Shown here in pieces: positions 44,758 to 54,026 of a stretch of DNA of 64,000 nt (position 1 is its first letter; the number at the start of each line of letters is the position of its first letter). The DNA is taken from assembly GCA_024398055.1 (NCBI GenBank), contig CP073749.1, forward strand, positions 2,108,594 through 2,172,593. The letters are read 5' to 3'. Below the pieces are notes generated by a model that saw nothing but the letters and a program-made list of their open reading frames with translations, did no database searches and had not been told where the DNA came from. Position numbers and translations under genes: made by a program. Source of the DNA: a bacterium SCSIO 12741 (GTDB taxonomy: Bacteria > Bacteroidota > Bacteroidia > Flavobacteriales_G > Salibacteraceae).

Positions 44758-45264
44758 TTGGACGAGATTGTAAACAGAGTAGCAAAAAGCGGATTAATCA
44801 CCTTTGATCTGGAGACCTTGTGGCCGGAGCGTGAGGTGGTGGAATACGACTTGGCTCAAAACCTGTGGCAGGGATTGGTGCTTCGGGAAAAAGAGTTTCG
44901 CGACTTTGTCAAAAATCATGACTGGTCCACTTTTCAAGATCATCACGTCGGTCTTCTCTGCTCGGCGGATGCCATCGTCCCTTCGTGGGCCTACATGTTA
45001 TTGACCACAGCATTGGAACCTTATGCCGCTTCCGTTGAATTTGGGGAAAAGGAGAAGGTGACACATCGCAAGGTGCTCCAAGCGATTGAGCAATTGAATG
45101 AAGCCGATTTTAAAGATGCTCGGGTGATTATTAAAGGCTGTGGAGACCGGGAAGTTCCCATGGATGTATGGGTAGCTATCACGGCTCGGCTAAAACCCTG
45201 GGTGAAAATCCTAATGTACGGAGAGCCATGTTCTACCGTTCCTGTCTATAAGCGGAAGGGCTAA
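44758..45264 (+). CDS. DUF2480 family protein
   Basis: A 168-residue cytoplasmic protein matching the Bacteroidota-specific DUF2480: NRVAKSGLITFDLETLWPE at the start, DHHVGLLCSADAIVPSWAYMLL near 60-82, and ARVIIKGCGDREVPMDVWVAIT with KILMYGEPCSTVPVYKR at the end. The three C-terminal-half cysteines (SADAIVP region, KGCG and EPCST) are conserved in the family. Its role is unknown, but the family is usually found at the end of the SUF operon, as here, which suggests Fe-S metabolism. The start is a TTG at 44758, ten bases after the previous stop. Confidence 0.9.
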   Translation: MDEIVNRVAKSGLITFDLETLWPEREVVEYDLAQNLWQGLVLREKEFRDFVKNHDWSTFQDHHVGLLCSADAIVPSWAYMLLTTALEPYAASVEFGEKEKVTHRKVLQAIEQLNEADFKDARVIIKGCGDREVPMDVWVAITARLKPWVKILMYGEPCSTVPVYKRKG

Positions 45265-45326
45265 ACCCGTTCGTTTTCCAGATTCAACCGGTTATTTATT
45301 ACCAGCCAAACTCAGCTAATTTTAGA

Positions 45327-45361
45327 TTGTTCATGTTTTTGAAATGTTCTAATTTGAACAT
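45327..45361 (+). promoter_or_regulatory. promoter and palindrome upstream of the two-component pair
   Basis: TTG (45327-45329), a 20-base spacer and TAATTTG (45350-45356), one base short of TAnnTTTG. A perfect inverted repeat ATGTTC-TAATTT-GAACAT (45344-45361) is centred on it, ending 11 bases before the ATG at 45373, which suggests autoregulation. Confidence 0.45.
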
Positions 45362-45372
45362 CCATTCACGCC

Positions 45373-47568
45373 ATGAATTCGCTTTCACACATATCTCTGG
45401 TCGGATGGCTTTTGTTGTTGGCTATTCCTTATGCCCAAGGGCAAGAGTCGCTCTTTACCCCATTTGGTAAGGACGATGGGATGGTGAGCAATAAAGTCTT
45501 TGACATTGAAGACGATGCCAATGGAAATCTCTGGTTTGCTACTGCCAATGGGGTGGCTAAGCTGGAAGGATTTGAATTCAAAAATTACGGCATTGAAAAT
45601 GACTTTGGCGAGGAAGAATTGGTTGGGTTTACTACTTCTCCTGAAGGTGAATTGTGGTGCTATTCTTCCGAAGGTAAGGCCTACTGCCTGAAGAATGGAA
45701 GTTTTAAGGGGATTGCTCTTAACAACCAGTTGGCACAACAGGTATCCGCCCGGATCATCAACAGTATGGTGGTGGACAAAGGGCGTAATGTGTGGATTAG
45801 TACCGTGATTGGCGGTGGGCTCTGGAGAGTAGATTCACGGTCGAAGACAGTGGAAAATGTAGCGCATCTACTGACGGCCAAAAATGGTTATTTCATCCGC
45901 GAAATTGAACCCGGTTACTACGTATATGGATCTTCTCCAACGGTTGACGGTGACGATGAAGTAGTGCTTATGGCCGAGATGGCTGGAAAGAAAATGGAAA
46001 TTCCACTCTCGGGAAAAACCAGTTTTGGAAAGAGCTGTTTTCTGAAATTAGAAGGAAGTGGATTCCTGTTTGCCACGGGAACTGAAATGGTTCACTTCAA
46101 CGCCAATGGAGTTTTAGCTCGACTTTTCGTAGAAAAAAATATTGAATCCCTTTTGGAAGATAGCGAAGGGAAAATATGGATCGGTATGCAACAGGGTGGT
46201 GTGCTTTGTTTTCCTACGGGTGATATTTCCTCCATGAACCGAATCGAATATTTGGGTCGAAAGTCAATCACATCTATTAAAGAAGACCGAAGTAGAAACC
46301 TGTGGTTTGGAACTGCAAACAACGGTGTTTTTCACTTCAACCTCAACCCTCAAATAGTGTACTCCCAGCCCGTCTTGTCTCAGGGCGGAGACACCACAAC
46401 CATTCGGTCTTCACAAGCCGTTCGGTTGGATAATCCCTCAGCCAGTTTGGCCCTGGGGGCAAATTTGAGAGATACCTTTCCGCCTCAAGTATTTTTTAGC
46501 AGTGTTCGTATCAATAACATCGACACGCTGGTGCAAGGTGAATACCAATTGCAGGCGGATCAAAATTTTCTGGAAATAAGCTTCGTAGGTAGTTCTCCGG
46601 GTAATCCATCCGGTTTATTTCAATACCGCTACCGAATGGAAGGAGTGGACAAAAAATGGATTTACACCAGCTCCAATCGGGTGCAGTATACCATGTTACC
46701 TCCGGGCTTGTACAACCTCCAGGTAGAGGCCATGAACAAAGATGGTATTTGGGGTAGAGAGCCGGCCGAATTAGGTTTCGTGATTCATCCTTTCTATTAC
46801 CAGACCTTTTGGTTCAAAGCTTTGATGGTATTGCTGGTGATTCTGGTAATAGGAACAGGCATCATAATATATGTCCAAAACCTCCGAAGCCGGGTTAAGC
46901 AACGGAGTCAAATTGATAAGAAAATTGCTGACCTCGAATTGAAGGCTTTGAGGGCACAAATGAACCCTCATTTTATCTTTAATACCCTCAGTTCTATTCA
47001 GCATTATGTATCTGCCAACAACACCGAGGAAGCCCTTCGCTACTTGTCCAAGTTCGCCAAACTCATGCGGGTTATCCTGGACAACAGCAAGCGTAAAGAA
47101 ATTCCTATAAAAGACGAGTTAAAGGCTATTACCCTCTACCTGGATTTGGAAAAATTGAGGTTCAAGGAGAAGTTTGACTATTCCATTATCGTAGACGAGG
47201 CTTTAGATACCCATTATGATCTGATCCCTTCCATGCTCATTCAGCCCTATTTGGAAAATTCCATTCTCCACGGCATCATGCACAAAGAAGGGAAAGGGCA
47301 CATTGATGTGGGGCTCGTTCGGCAAAACGGACACATTATTTGTGTGGTTGAAGACGACGGAATCGGCCGTAAAAAGGCAGGCGATATACAGAAGAACAGG
47401 AACAAAAATTATAAGTCAGCGGGAATGTCCATTACCCGGGATCGACTGGAGATTATCAATCAGGTGAATGAAAGTAATCTGAGTGTAGAAGTCGAAGACC
47501 GGGAGAATGAATCAGTATCCGCTACAGGCACCCGGGTAAAGATATTTATACCCTTTAAAAACAACTGA
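45373..47568 (+). CDS. sensor histidine kinase with beta-propeller sensor and Y_Y_Y domain
   Basis: A 731-residue membrane kinase. A signal peptide (1-24) is followed by a propeller region with a few blades (NGNLWFATANGVAKLEG, GKIWIGMQQGGVLCF, SRNLWFGTANNGVFHF). A Y_Y_Y domain comes next (about 400-470: YRYRMEGVDKKWIYTSSN ... LPPGLYNLQVEAMNKDGIWG), then one membrane helix near 483-505 and a LytS-type kinase. The phosphorylated His lies in AQMNPHFIFNTLSSIQ, with the ATP-binding CVVEDDGIGRKKAG. It is shorter than the hybrid kinases of polysaccharide loci and has no receiver. The LytTR regulator follows after two bases and is its likely target. Signal unknown. Confidence 0.93.
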   Translation: MNSLSHISLVGWLLLLAIPYAQGQESLFTPFGKDDGMVSNKVFDIEDDANGNLWFATANGVAKLEGFEFKNYGIENDFGEEELVGFTTSPEGELWCYSSEGKAYCLKNGSFKGIALNNQLAQQVSARIINSMVVDKGRNVWISTVIGGGLWRVDSRSKTVENVAHLLTAKNGYFIREIEPGYYVYGSSPTVDGDDEVVLMAEMAGKKMEIPLSGKTSFGKSCFLKLEGSGFLFATGTEMVHFNANGVLARLFVEKNIESLLEDSEGKIWIGMQQGGVLCFPTGDISSMNRIEYLGRKSITSIKEDRSRNLWFGTANNGVFHFNLNPQIVYSQPVLSQGGDTTTIRSSQAVRLDNPSASLALGANLRDTFPPQVFFSSVRINNIDTLVQGEYQLQADQNFLEISFVGSSPGNPSGLFQYRYRMEGVDKKWIYTSSNRVQYTMLPPGLYNLQVEAMNKDGIWGREPAELGFVIHPFYYQTFWFKALMVLLVILVIGTGIIIYVQNLRSRVKQRSQIDKKIADLELKALRAQMNPHFIFNTLSSIQHYVSANNTEEALRYLSKFAKLMRVILDNSKRKEIPIKDELKAITLYLDLEKLRFKEKFDYSIIVDEALDTHYDLIPSMLIQPYLENSILHGIMHKEGKGHIDVGLVRQNGHIICVVEDDGIGRKKAGDIQKNRNKNYKSAGMSITRDRLEIINQVNESNLSVEVEDRENESVSATGTRVKIFIPFKNN

Positions 47569-47570
47569 TT

Positions 47571-48329
47571 ATGAAAAACGACAACATTCGAGTGATCATC
47601 GTAGACGATGAAGAAGGTGCAAGAGAATCACTGACCAACCTATTGGAAAAATACGTTGACGACGTTAAGATTATTGCTAAGGCAGAATCCATTGCTTCGG
47701 CCATGGAAAAAATCAATAAATACAAACCCGATTTGGTGTTTTTGGATATTGAAATGCCCTTTGGTTCCGGATTTGAACTATTGGAACGCATGCAGCCCAT
47801 TGACTTCAATATCATTTTTGTCACTGCCTACGACCATTATGCCCTCAAGGCGATTAAGTTTTCGGCGCTCGATTACCTGCTGAAGCCAGTGGATATTGAT
47901 GAGCTAAGAAAGGCGGTAGACAAGCATCGCGAAACCCGGGAAGCTGCACCTGCAGAAAGCTACCAGAATCTGGTCGAAAATCTACGTTCCGAGTCCACCG
48001 AAAGAAAGTTGGCAATTCCCGATAGTAACGGTATTATTTTCGTGAAAATCAGCGATATAATTCGTTGTGAGTCCGATGGGAATTACACCCGAATTTTTCT
48101 GAAAACAGGCAAAAAAATCCTGGCTTCCAAAACCCTGGGTGAATACGAGTCATTGCTGGAAAATGAATATTTCTACCGCGTTCATCGAAGCCATTTGATT
48201 AACCTGCAACACATCAAAAAATACCTCAAAGGTGAAGGTGGATATGTAGTTATGTCCGACGATTCCAAAGTAGACGTTTCGCGAAGAAAGAAGTCCGGCT
48301 TCATGGAAATGTTGGCCGAAATAAACTAG
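47571..48329 (+). CDS. LytTR family response regulator
   Basis: A 252-residue regulator. The receiver domain (1-120) has the acidic pair D12-D13, phosphoacceptor D59 in LVFLDIEMP, and Lys in YLLKPVD. The LytTR DNA-binding domain (about 150-250) shows IIRCESDGNYTRIFLKTGKKILASKTLGEYE and FYRVHRSHLINLQHIKKYLKGEGGYVVMSDDSKVDVSRRKK. It binds as a dimer, usually to repeats near promoters. It forms an operon with the kinase upstream (two-base gap). Confidence 0.96.
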   Translation: MKNDNIRVIIVDDEEGARESLTNLLEKYVDDVKIIAKAESIASAMEKINKYKPDLVFLDIEMPFGSGFELLERMQPIDFNIIFVTAYDHYALKAIKFSALDYLLKPVDIDELRKAVDKHRETREAAPAESYQNLVENLRSESTERKLAIPDSNGIIFVKISDIIRCESDGNYTRIFLKTGKKILASKTLGEYESLLENEYFYRVHRSHLINLQHIKKYLKGEGGYVVMSDDSKVDVSRRKKSGFMEMLAEIN

Positions 48330-48659
48330 TTCAGAGTCGAGTCACGAGAAGCGAGAATCGAGGGGTGTGTTTTTATGACCGCGTCTCTTTCTCGCCTCTC
48401 GCTGCACTTCTGAATATCCCCCATCCTCATTCTCGTCTTCGTCCTCAAACGCTCCACCCGCCCTCGCATCTCGAGTCCAGCATCTCGCTCCTCGAATCCC
48501 GTCCTCGCTCTCGTCCTCGCATTTCGAGTCTCGCCTCTTCAAAAGCCGTTTAATCAAGACTGCTTACCGCTTATTTCCTAAACCCCTACGGTCGCCATTT
48601 TCCCAATTTTTCGGCCCTCCAAATAGGTAGTTTTACCTGGATTTTAAATTGCACAGGCC
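48330..48659. other. 330-base intergenic region holding a CT-rich repeat patch
   Basis: This stretch separates the LytTR regulator from the giant surface-protein gene. It is mostly the repeat patch at 48332-48548. Near its right end TAGTTTTA (48628-48635) is a one-mismatch -7 box for the gene at 48660. A GGTAGTTTTACC hairpin overlaps it. Confidence 0.5.
48332..48548. repeat. CT-rich degenerate repeat with GA-rich left arm
   Basis: The left arm is GA-rich (GAGTCGAGTCACGAGAAGCG and on to about 48364). The rest is CT-rich, built from loose copies of CTCG with motifs such as CTCGCATCTCGAGTC, CTCGCATTTCGAGTC, TCTCGTCCTCG and CCTCGAATCCC. The GA arm is partly complementary to the CT part, so a long imperfect hairpin is possible. 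Composition is unlike any neighbour and no frame is plausible. Confidence 0.65.
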
Positions 48660-51600
48660 ATGAAAAAACTCAACATTGCACTTTTGATTTGCCTCCTTTG
48701 TACAGGAGAACTTTTGGCTCATATTGATAAACCTACTGGTACACGTGGAGGGAAAAAGCCTCAATCGAGTCTGGCAGCCAACTGCGCGCCATCTTCTTCA
48801 TTTGCCGAATTGAATATCAATAACACCCGGGCGATGATTCAAACTGGTGGTGATATGTGGTGGGACTTTACCAATGCCCAGTACGAAATTCCGAAGAATT
48901 CGGGTCACACGGCTTTATTTGCTGGAGCGCTCTGGTTGGGTGGGCGTGATATCTCCGGTCAGCTTAAAGTGGCTGCTCAGCGTTTCCGTGGTACAGGAGT
49001 AGATTTCTGGACCGGTCCGCTTAGCACTGTTGATGCTGAAATTGATCAAGTAACTTGTGCAGATTACGATGGTCATTACATAACAACAAGAAATGAAGTA
49101 GCTCAATTTGCTGCCTGGTATGAAGCCGGACAGGAAGATGCATTGAATGGAACTAACAAGCAGGCGACACTTTTCCCTGATTACTCCATTCCAAGAAGTA
49201 TCATCGATTGGCCAGCTCACGGACGGAACTTTGAGCCTTACAACGAAGACTATTACCTGGCACCTTTCGTAGACCGCGATGGTGACGGAAACTATAACCC
49301 CGCTCAAGGGGATTATCCCGCTTACGATTTGAACAATGCCTCTGACTGTAAGGCTAAGATCATCAACATTTTTGGTGACCAAAACTTGTGGTGGGTATTT
49401 AACGATAAAGGAAACGTTCACACAGAAACTGGTTCTGGAGCCATTGGTATGGAGATCCGCGCTCAGGCATTTGGATTTGCTACCAACGATGAAGTGAACA
49501 ACATGACATTCTACAACTACGAGTTGATTAACCGTTCAACCTTTACCTTGACCGAAACTTACTTCGGACAGTGGGTAGATGCTGACTTGGGATGTTCTCA
49601 GGATGACTACGTAGGTTGTGATGTTCAACGTGGATTAGGATTTGCCTACAACGGTGACAACCTTGATGAGGATTGCCGTGGTGCAACTGGATATGGATCC
49701 ATTCCTCCAGCTATTGGTGTTGACTTCTTCCAAGGGCCATTCCAGGATCCTGATGGAAAAGATAACCCCCTTACCTTGAACTACTCTGAAGCCTTGGCTC
49801 AAGATGGTATTCCTTACGCTGGTATCGGTATTGGATATGGTGATGGAGTTATTGACAACGAGCGTTTCGGAATGAGAAAATTCTTGTACCACATCAACGA
49901 TCCATCCAACGTTCGTGGAGACCCCAACAACGGTGTTGAGTACTACAACTACTTGCGTAGTATCTGGAGAGATGGTTCTCGTATGGTATACGGTGGTACA
50001 GGTCACGTTGGATCCGGCGGATCTATTCAGGCCGACTACATGTTCCCTGGAGATACTGATCCAGTAGGATGGGGTACAGGTGGAAATCCACAACCCAACT
50101 GGACAGAGGTAACTGCTGGTAACACTAAAGGTGACCGTCGATTCATGCAGAGTGCTGGTCCATTTACTTTGGAGCCAGGTGCGGTAAACAACATTACAGT
50201 CGGTGTAGTTTGGGCACGTGCAACCAATGGTGATCAGAATGAGTCTGTTGAAGTAATGCGTAAAGCAGATGATAAGACTCAGGCTTTGTTTGACAACTGT
50301 TTCCAGCTGTTGAACGGTCCTGATGCTCCGGACTTAACGATTCAAGAGTTTGAAAACAGATTGGTTCTTTACCTAAACAATACAATCGTTTCCAACAACT
50401 ACAACGAAGAATACGAAGAGCAGGATCCGACGATCATTCCTCCAGATTCTTTTGGAACAGGTGCTGACAAGTACGCTCCTACTGCTGACGAGATCAAAGA
50501 ATTTAAGACCTACCGTTTCCAGGGATACAAAATTTACCAGATCGTTGACAATACTGTTTCTCCATCCGACTTGGATAACATTGAGAAAGCTCGTTTGATT
50601 GCTCAGGTGGATATTAAAGACAGTGTATCTCGATTGACCAATTTTTACTTCGACTCTGATTTGGGAGTGGAAGTGCCAAAACTGGAAGTAGACGGCGAGA
50701 ACGAGGGTATTCGTTCTTCTTTCGAAATTACCCAGGATGTTTTTGCAGAAGGTGATAACAAGTTGATTAACAACAGAGCCTACTACTTCATGGCGATTGC
50801 TTATGCCTATAACGGAAACTCCGTAGACAAACCTTATTTAGGTAGCCGTCAGTCTCCTACCGGAGCTATTTTGCCTATTCAGGGTATTCCTCACCGCATT
50901 ACCATGCAGAACGGAGGTACAATCCTCAACTCTAAGTACGGAGATGGAGTAGTTCTGACCCGCGTGGAAGGAACCGGTAACGGAGGTAACTTCCTGGATC
51001 TTTCTGAGACTACCATCGAAGAGATTTTGGAAAATGGAAAAGCGGATGTTCTTACCTATGAAAGAGGTGAAGGCCCTGTTAACCTGAAGGTAGTAGATCC
51101 ACTGAATGTGAAGAAAGGTGAGTACACCATCTGGTTTAAAGATACGGCTACTCCTGGTGACTTGACCGATGCTTACTGGTTGATTTCCGGAGATCAGTTA
51201 AAGGATACTCTACGTGCCACTCGTAGCATTGAAATTGGAAGCGAAATTCTACTTCCGGAATTAGGCTTAAGTATGAATATTGGTCAGGTAGGTGCTCCTG
51301 GATCGAAGGAGAATCTGGCTACCGATATGGGAGTGATTAGTGCTGAGGTTGTATTCAGTAACCCAAGCGATCCTTGGTTGTCTGGCGTGCCTGATCAGGA
51401 TGGATTCTCTCAATTTAACTGGATTTTAAGTGGTACACAATCGACTCAAGACGAGGCTGGAACTCCGGCTGATGAATCTGCTTACGATGATTGGAACTAC
51501 TGGCAACGCGAAAGATCCGATGGGTCCTTTACCAAGAATGGTCAAGGAATGGATGATGGACAAGTTTTTGAAGGGCTTATCGAAGGTGGAGTAGCTCCAT

Positions 51601-53132
51601 TTAGAATGACTGCCTGGAAGTCACCTTCAGGTCCAGTACCTGGATTCTTGAATGCCAATGTAGAAGGTACGGTTCAGCGTTCTAAAAACCTTTGGAAGTA
51701 CGACAACCGTAAGATTACGGACAGGTATGGTAATGATAGTGTTTGGTATCAATCCGTTGATGAATTGAACCAGAACAACCTGCTACACAGTGTGAACGTG
51801 GTATTTACCAATGATGAGTCCAAATGGACCCGCTGTCCGGTATTTGAAATGAGCAACTCCGCATCTGAATCAGAAGGTGGGGTAGTGATTCGCGGTCAGC
51901 TTCGTGATGCTCCTTCTGTTGATAAAGCTGGAAATTCGGCTGCTGAAGGTGCTGCACCATCGACTGATCCAAATGATCCCGCTTACATTGGTGGACGTGG
52001 TATGGGATGGTTCCCTGGTTATGCGATCGACCTGGAAACAGGTGAACGTTTGAACATGGCTTTCTCAGAAAACTCATACCTCATTGCTGAGAATGGACGC
52101 GATATGTTGTGGAATCCAACCTCTTCTTTGGTTGAAGGCCCACAAAACGAATTCCGTGCAGGGGGTATCCACTACGTATATGTATTCCGCAACAATGCCG
52201 TGGACGATGAAGTATTGCCTTATGGAGATTTTCCTGCAGGTGCTGCTTTTAACCCTCAATTGAACTTTATGTACAACCACGCAGCAAACCGGATGCCGGC
52301 TTATGATGCAGGCGCATGGATATACGAAAAAATGAAAGATGTGCGCGGTGTATTGGATGATTCAAACGCCGACGACGTGGATAAAATGAACCGCGCTTCT
52401 CAGGTGTTCCATGCCGGAATGTGGACTCTTTTCCCACGTTTGAATGAGAACCATAAATTGTTGACCTCTGATGTTACCGTAAAGCTGCGGGTTAATGTTC
52501 CTTATCAGAACTTAGGTGCTGGTGAAGAGTACTTGAGCCATGGCGATAAGCTGGAAGTAGGAAAAGAGTACTACGTGTCAGCAGGACCTGTTAAGCACGT
52601 TATTGATACGGCAACGGATTCTATCTGGTACCGAGGAGATGTATTTAGAGCGGCCTCTACAGAGTTTGGCTTGGAGTACGCTGACGGTCGTCCAGGAAAT
52701 GACTCTACCAATGTTTTGATGGGTGAATTGCTTAATGCTGGTCGTCCGTTGTATAACTTCTCAACGAATGATCTGGCACCGAGCTTTAACAATTCTGAGT
52801 TGCTCGCTTCTGCTCTGGATGATATTCGAATAGTACCTAATCCTTACTATGCCTACTCTCGCTACGAGACGGATAAGATTGATACTCGGGTACGAATCAT
52901 TAACCTGCCAAGAACAGTAAATGTGAAGATTTATACCGTTAATGGTACGCTCGTAAGAACCTTAAAGAAAGATGATGACTCCATTACCTTCCTGGAATGG
53001 GATTTGAAAAACCAGTCCAGAGTGCCCATTGCATCTGGAGTATATGTTATCCATGTAGAAGCTCCTGGAGTAGGAGAGAAAATCCTAAAATGGATGGGTG
53101 TAATGCGCCCGGTAGACCTGGATAACTTCTAA
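48660..53132 (+). CDS. giant T9SS-type surface protein, Bacteroidota family of unknown function
   Basis: A 1490-residue protein with a signal peptide ending LLAH (about 1-21). A conserved N-terminal block follows (FAELNINNTRAMIQTGGDMWWD, NSGHTALFAGALWLGG, SGQLKVAAQRFRGTG, DFWTGPL), seen in large Bacteroidota secreted proteins. The region from about 190 to 430 is rich in Asp and Gly and has DRDGDGNYNP, a calcium-binding-like loop. The last 110 residues (IRIVPNPYYAYSRY ... VNVKIYTVNGTLVRTLKKDD ... SGVYVIHVEAPG) are a T9SS type A-like tail, so it should be exported to the surface. Function unknown. Monocistronic, with a strong terminator. Confidence 0.85.
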   Translation: MKKLNIALLICLLCTGELLAHIDKPTGTRGGKKPQSSLAANCAPSSSFAELNINNTRAMIQTGGDMWWDFTNAQYEIPKNSGHTALFAGALWLGGRDISGQLKVAAQRFRGTGVDFWTGPLSTVDAEIDQVTCADYDGHYITTRNEVAQFAAWYEAGQEDALNGTNKQATLFPDYSIPRSIIDWPAHGRNFEPYNEDYYLAPFVDRDGDGNYNPAQGDYPAYDLNNASDCKAKIINIFGDQNLWWVFNDKGNVHTETGSGAIGMEIRAQAFGFATNDEVNNMTFYNYELINRSTFTLTETYFGQWVDADLGCSQDDYVGCDVQRGLGFAYNGDNLDEDCRGATGYGSIPPAIGVDFFQGPFQDPDGKDNPLTLNYSEALAQDGIPYAGIGIGYGDGVIDNERFGMRKFLYHINDPSNVRGDPNNGVEYYNYLRSIWRDGSRMVYGGTGHVGSGGSIQADYMFPGDTDPVGWGTGGNPQPNWTEVTAGNTKGDRRFMQSAGPFTLEPGAVNNITVGVVWARATNGDQNESVEVMRKADDKTQALFDNCFQLLNGPDAPDLTIQEFENRLVLYLNNTIVSNNYNEEYEEQDPTIIPPDSFGTGADKYAPTADEIKEFKTYRFQGYKIYQIVDNTVSPSDLDNIEKARLIAQVDIKDSVSRLTNFYFDSDLGVEVPKLEVDGENEGIRSSFEITQDVFAEGDNKLINNRAYYFMAIAYAYNGNSVDKPYLGSRQSPTGAILPIQGIPHRITMQNGGTILNSKYGDGVVLTRVEGTGNGGNFLDLSETTIEEILENGKADVLTYERGEGPVNLKVVDPLNVKKGEYTIWFKDTATPGDLTDAYWLISGDQLKDTLRATRSIEIGSEILLPELGLSMNIGQVGAPGSKENLATDMGVISAEVVFSNPSDPWLSGVPDQDGFSQFNWILSGTQSTQDEAGTPADESAYDDWNYWQRERSDGSFTKNGQGMDDGQVFEGLIEGGVAPFRMTAWKSPSGPVPGFLNANVEGTVQRSKNLWKYDNRKITDRYGNDSVWYQSVDELNQNNLLHSVNVVFTNDESKWTRCPVFEMSNSASESEGGVVIRGQLRDAPSVDKAGNSAAEGAAPSTDPNDPAYIGGRGMGWFPGYAIDLETGERLNMAFSENSYLIAENGRDMLWNPTSSLVEGPQNEFRAGGIHYVYVFRNNAVDDEVLPYGDFPAGAAFNPQLNFMYNHAANRMPAYDAGAWIYEKMKDVRGVLDDSNADDVDKMNRASQVFHAGMWTLFPRLNENHKLLTSDVTVKLRVNVPYQNLGAGEEYLSHGDKLEVGKEYYVSAGPVKHVIDTATDSIWYRGDVFRAASTEFGLEYADGRPGNDSTNVLMGELLNAGRPLYNFSTNDLAPSFNNSELLASALDDIRIVPNPYYAYSRYETDKIDTRVRIINLPRTVNVKIYTVNGTLVRTLKKDDDSITFLEWDLKNQSRVPIASGVYVIHVEAPGVGEKILKWMGVMRPVDLDNF

Positions 53133-53151
53133 AATCGAAATGATTGTGAGT

Positions 53152-53194
53152 AAAGGCCCGTACTCCTGATTGTGTTCAGGTGCGGGCCTTTTTT
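53152..53194 (+). terminator. Rho-independent terminator of the 48660-53132 gene
   Basis: AAAGGCCCG and CGGGCCTTT form a 9-bp stem; the loop is about 22 bases and a T run follows. It sits 20 bases after the stop, in the gap before the convergent hydrolase gene. Confidence 0.8.
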
Positions 53195-53231
53195 ATGCCT
53201 TCTGATTAAGGAAATGAGAAATCTCCGGTTC

Positions 53232-54026
53232 TTACCGGCAGCGGGTGCAGAATTTGGTGAGGATCTGCAATGATTCTTCGGGGCTTTCAAGATGCCCCAT
53301 GTGTCCCGATTCTTTGACGACCACGCCTTCCACATCTTCAGATATGTTCATTTGCTCCTGTAGATCCTGGAGGTTAAAAACGGGATCCCACCTGCTTGCC
53401 ACAAAAAGAATAGGGTAGGGCGGAAAGCGTAGCATGATTTCACGATTCGGCCTTCGTTTCATGCCCTCAAGTGCCGCGATGATTCCTTGAACTGGAAATT
53501 GAAGTGCTTCGTTTTTAGCTGCTGTAATCTCTGCTTTCAACGGACTTCTGAACTTATGCCTAAACAACAACGGGATGGCGGCTCGGATAAAAGTCTTTGG
53601 GTTCGTTTTTACCAATTCTATCGCTCGATCGCGATTGGCTTTCTTTTCATCCGAATCCCCTTTAGCAGAGCTATGAAATAAGCAGACTCCTTTAATGATA
53701 TCAGGATACAAATCGGCCAAGGCCAGTGCCACATATCCACCCATAGAGTGACCAATGATTACCGCTTTTCGAAGACCAATTTCGTCCAAAACGGCTTTGA
53801 CGGCGCCCGCCATCAAATCCATGGTATGGATGTATCCCAGACAATCAGATTCACCATGTCCGGGAAGATCTATGGTGATGACCTTAAATTTTTTAGACAA
53901 TTCGGGGACCATCCCCTTCCACATGCTCGAGGATTCCAGAAACCCATGCAGCAACACCACATTTAGGCCGGATCCGGAAACGGAATACGATATACGACTG
54001 TTTCGGTAGCTAACGGACGTGGCCAT
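53232..54026 (-). CDS. alpha/beta hydrolase
   Basis: A 264-residue alpha/beta-hydrolase fold protein. The oxyanion-hole motif HGFLESSSMW lies near residue 25, the nucleophile serine is in GHSMGGYVALAL near residue 93 and the closing histidine is in ESGHMGHLESPE near residue 242. DLPGHGES is also present. No signal peptide, so it is cytoplasmic. Substrate unknown; esterase, lipase or C-C hydrolase cannot be separated. The ATG overlaps the stop of pepP (TAATG), so the two are coupled. Confidence 0.9.
   Translation of the reverse strand: MATSVSYRNSRISYSVSGSGLNVVLLHGFLESSSMWKGMVPELSKKFKVITIDLPGHGESDCLGYIHTMDLMAGAVKAVLDEIGLRKAVIIGHSMGGYVALALADLYPDIIKGVCLFHSSAKGDSDEKKANRDRAIELVKTNPKTFIRAAIPLLFRHKFRSPLKAEITAAKNEALQFPVQGIIAALEGMKRRPNREIMLRFPPYPILFVASRWDPVFNLQDLQEQMNISEDVEGVVVKESGHMGHLESPEESLQILTKFCTRCR

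Noticed and set aside
48342-48557. Minus-strand open frame of about 71 codons through the CT-rich patch
   Set aside because: It is a by-product of the repeated CTCG units, with an Arg/Glu/Asp-rich translation and no start context.
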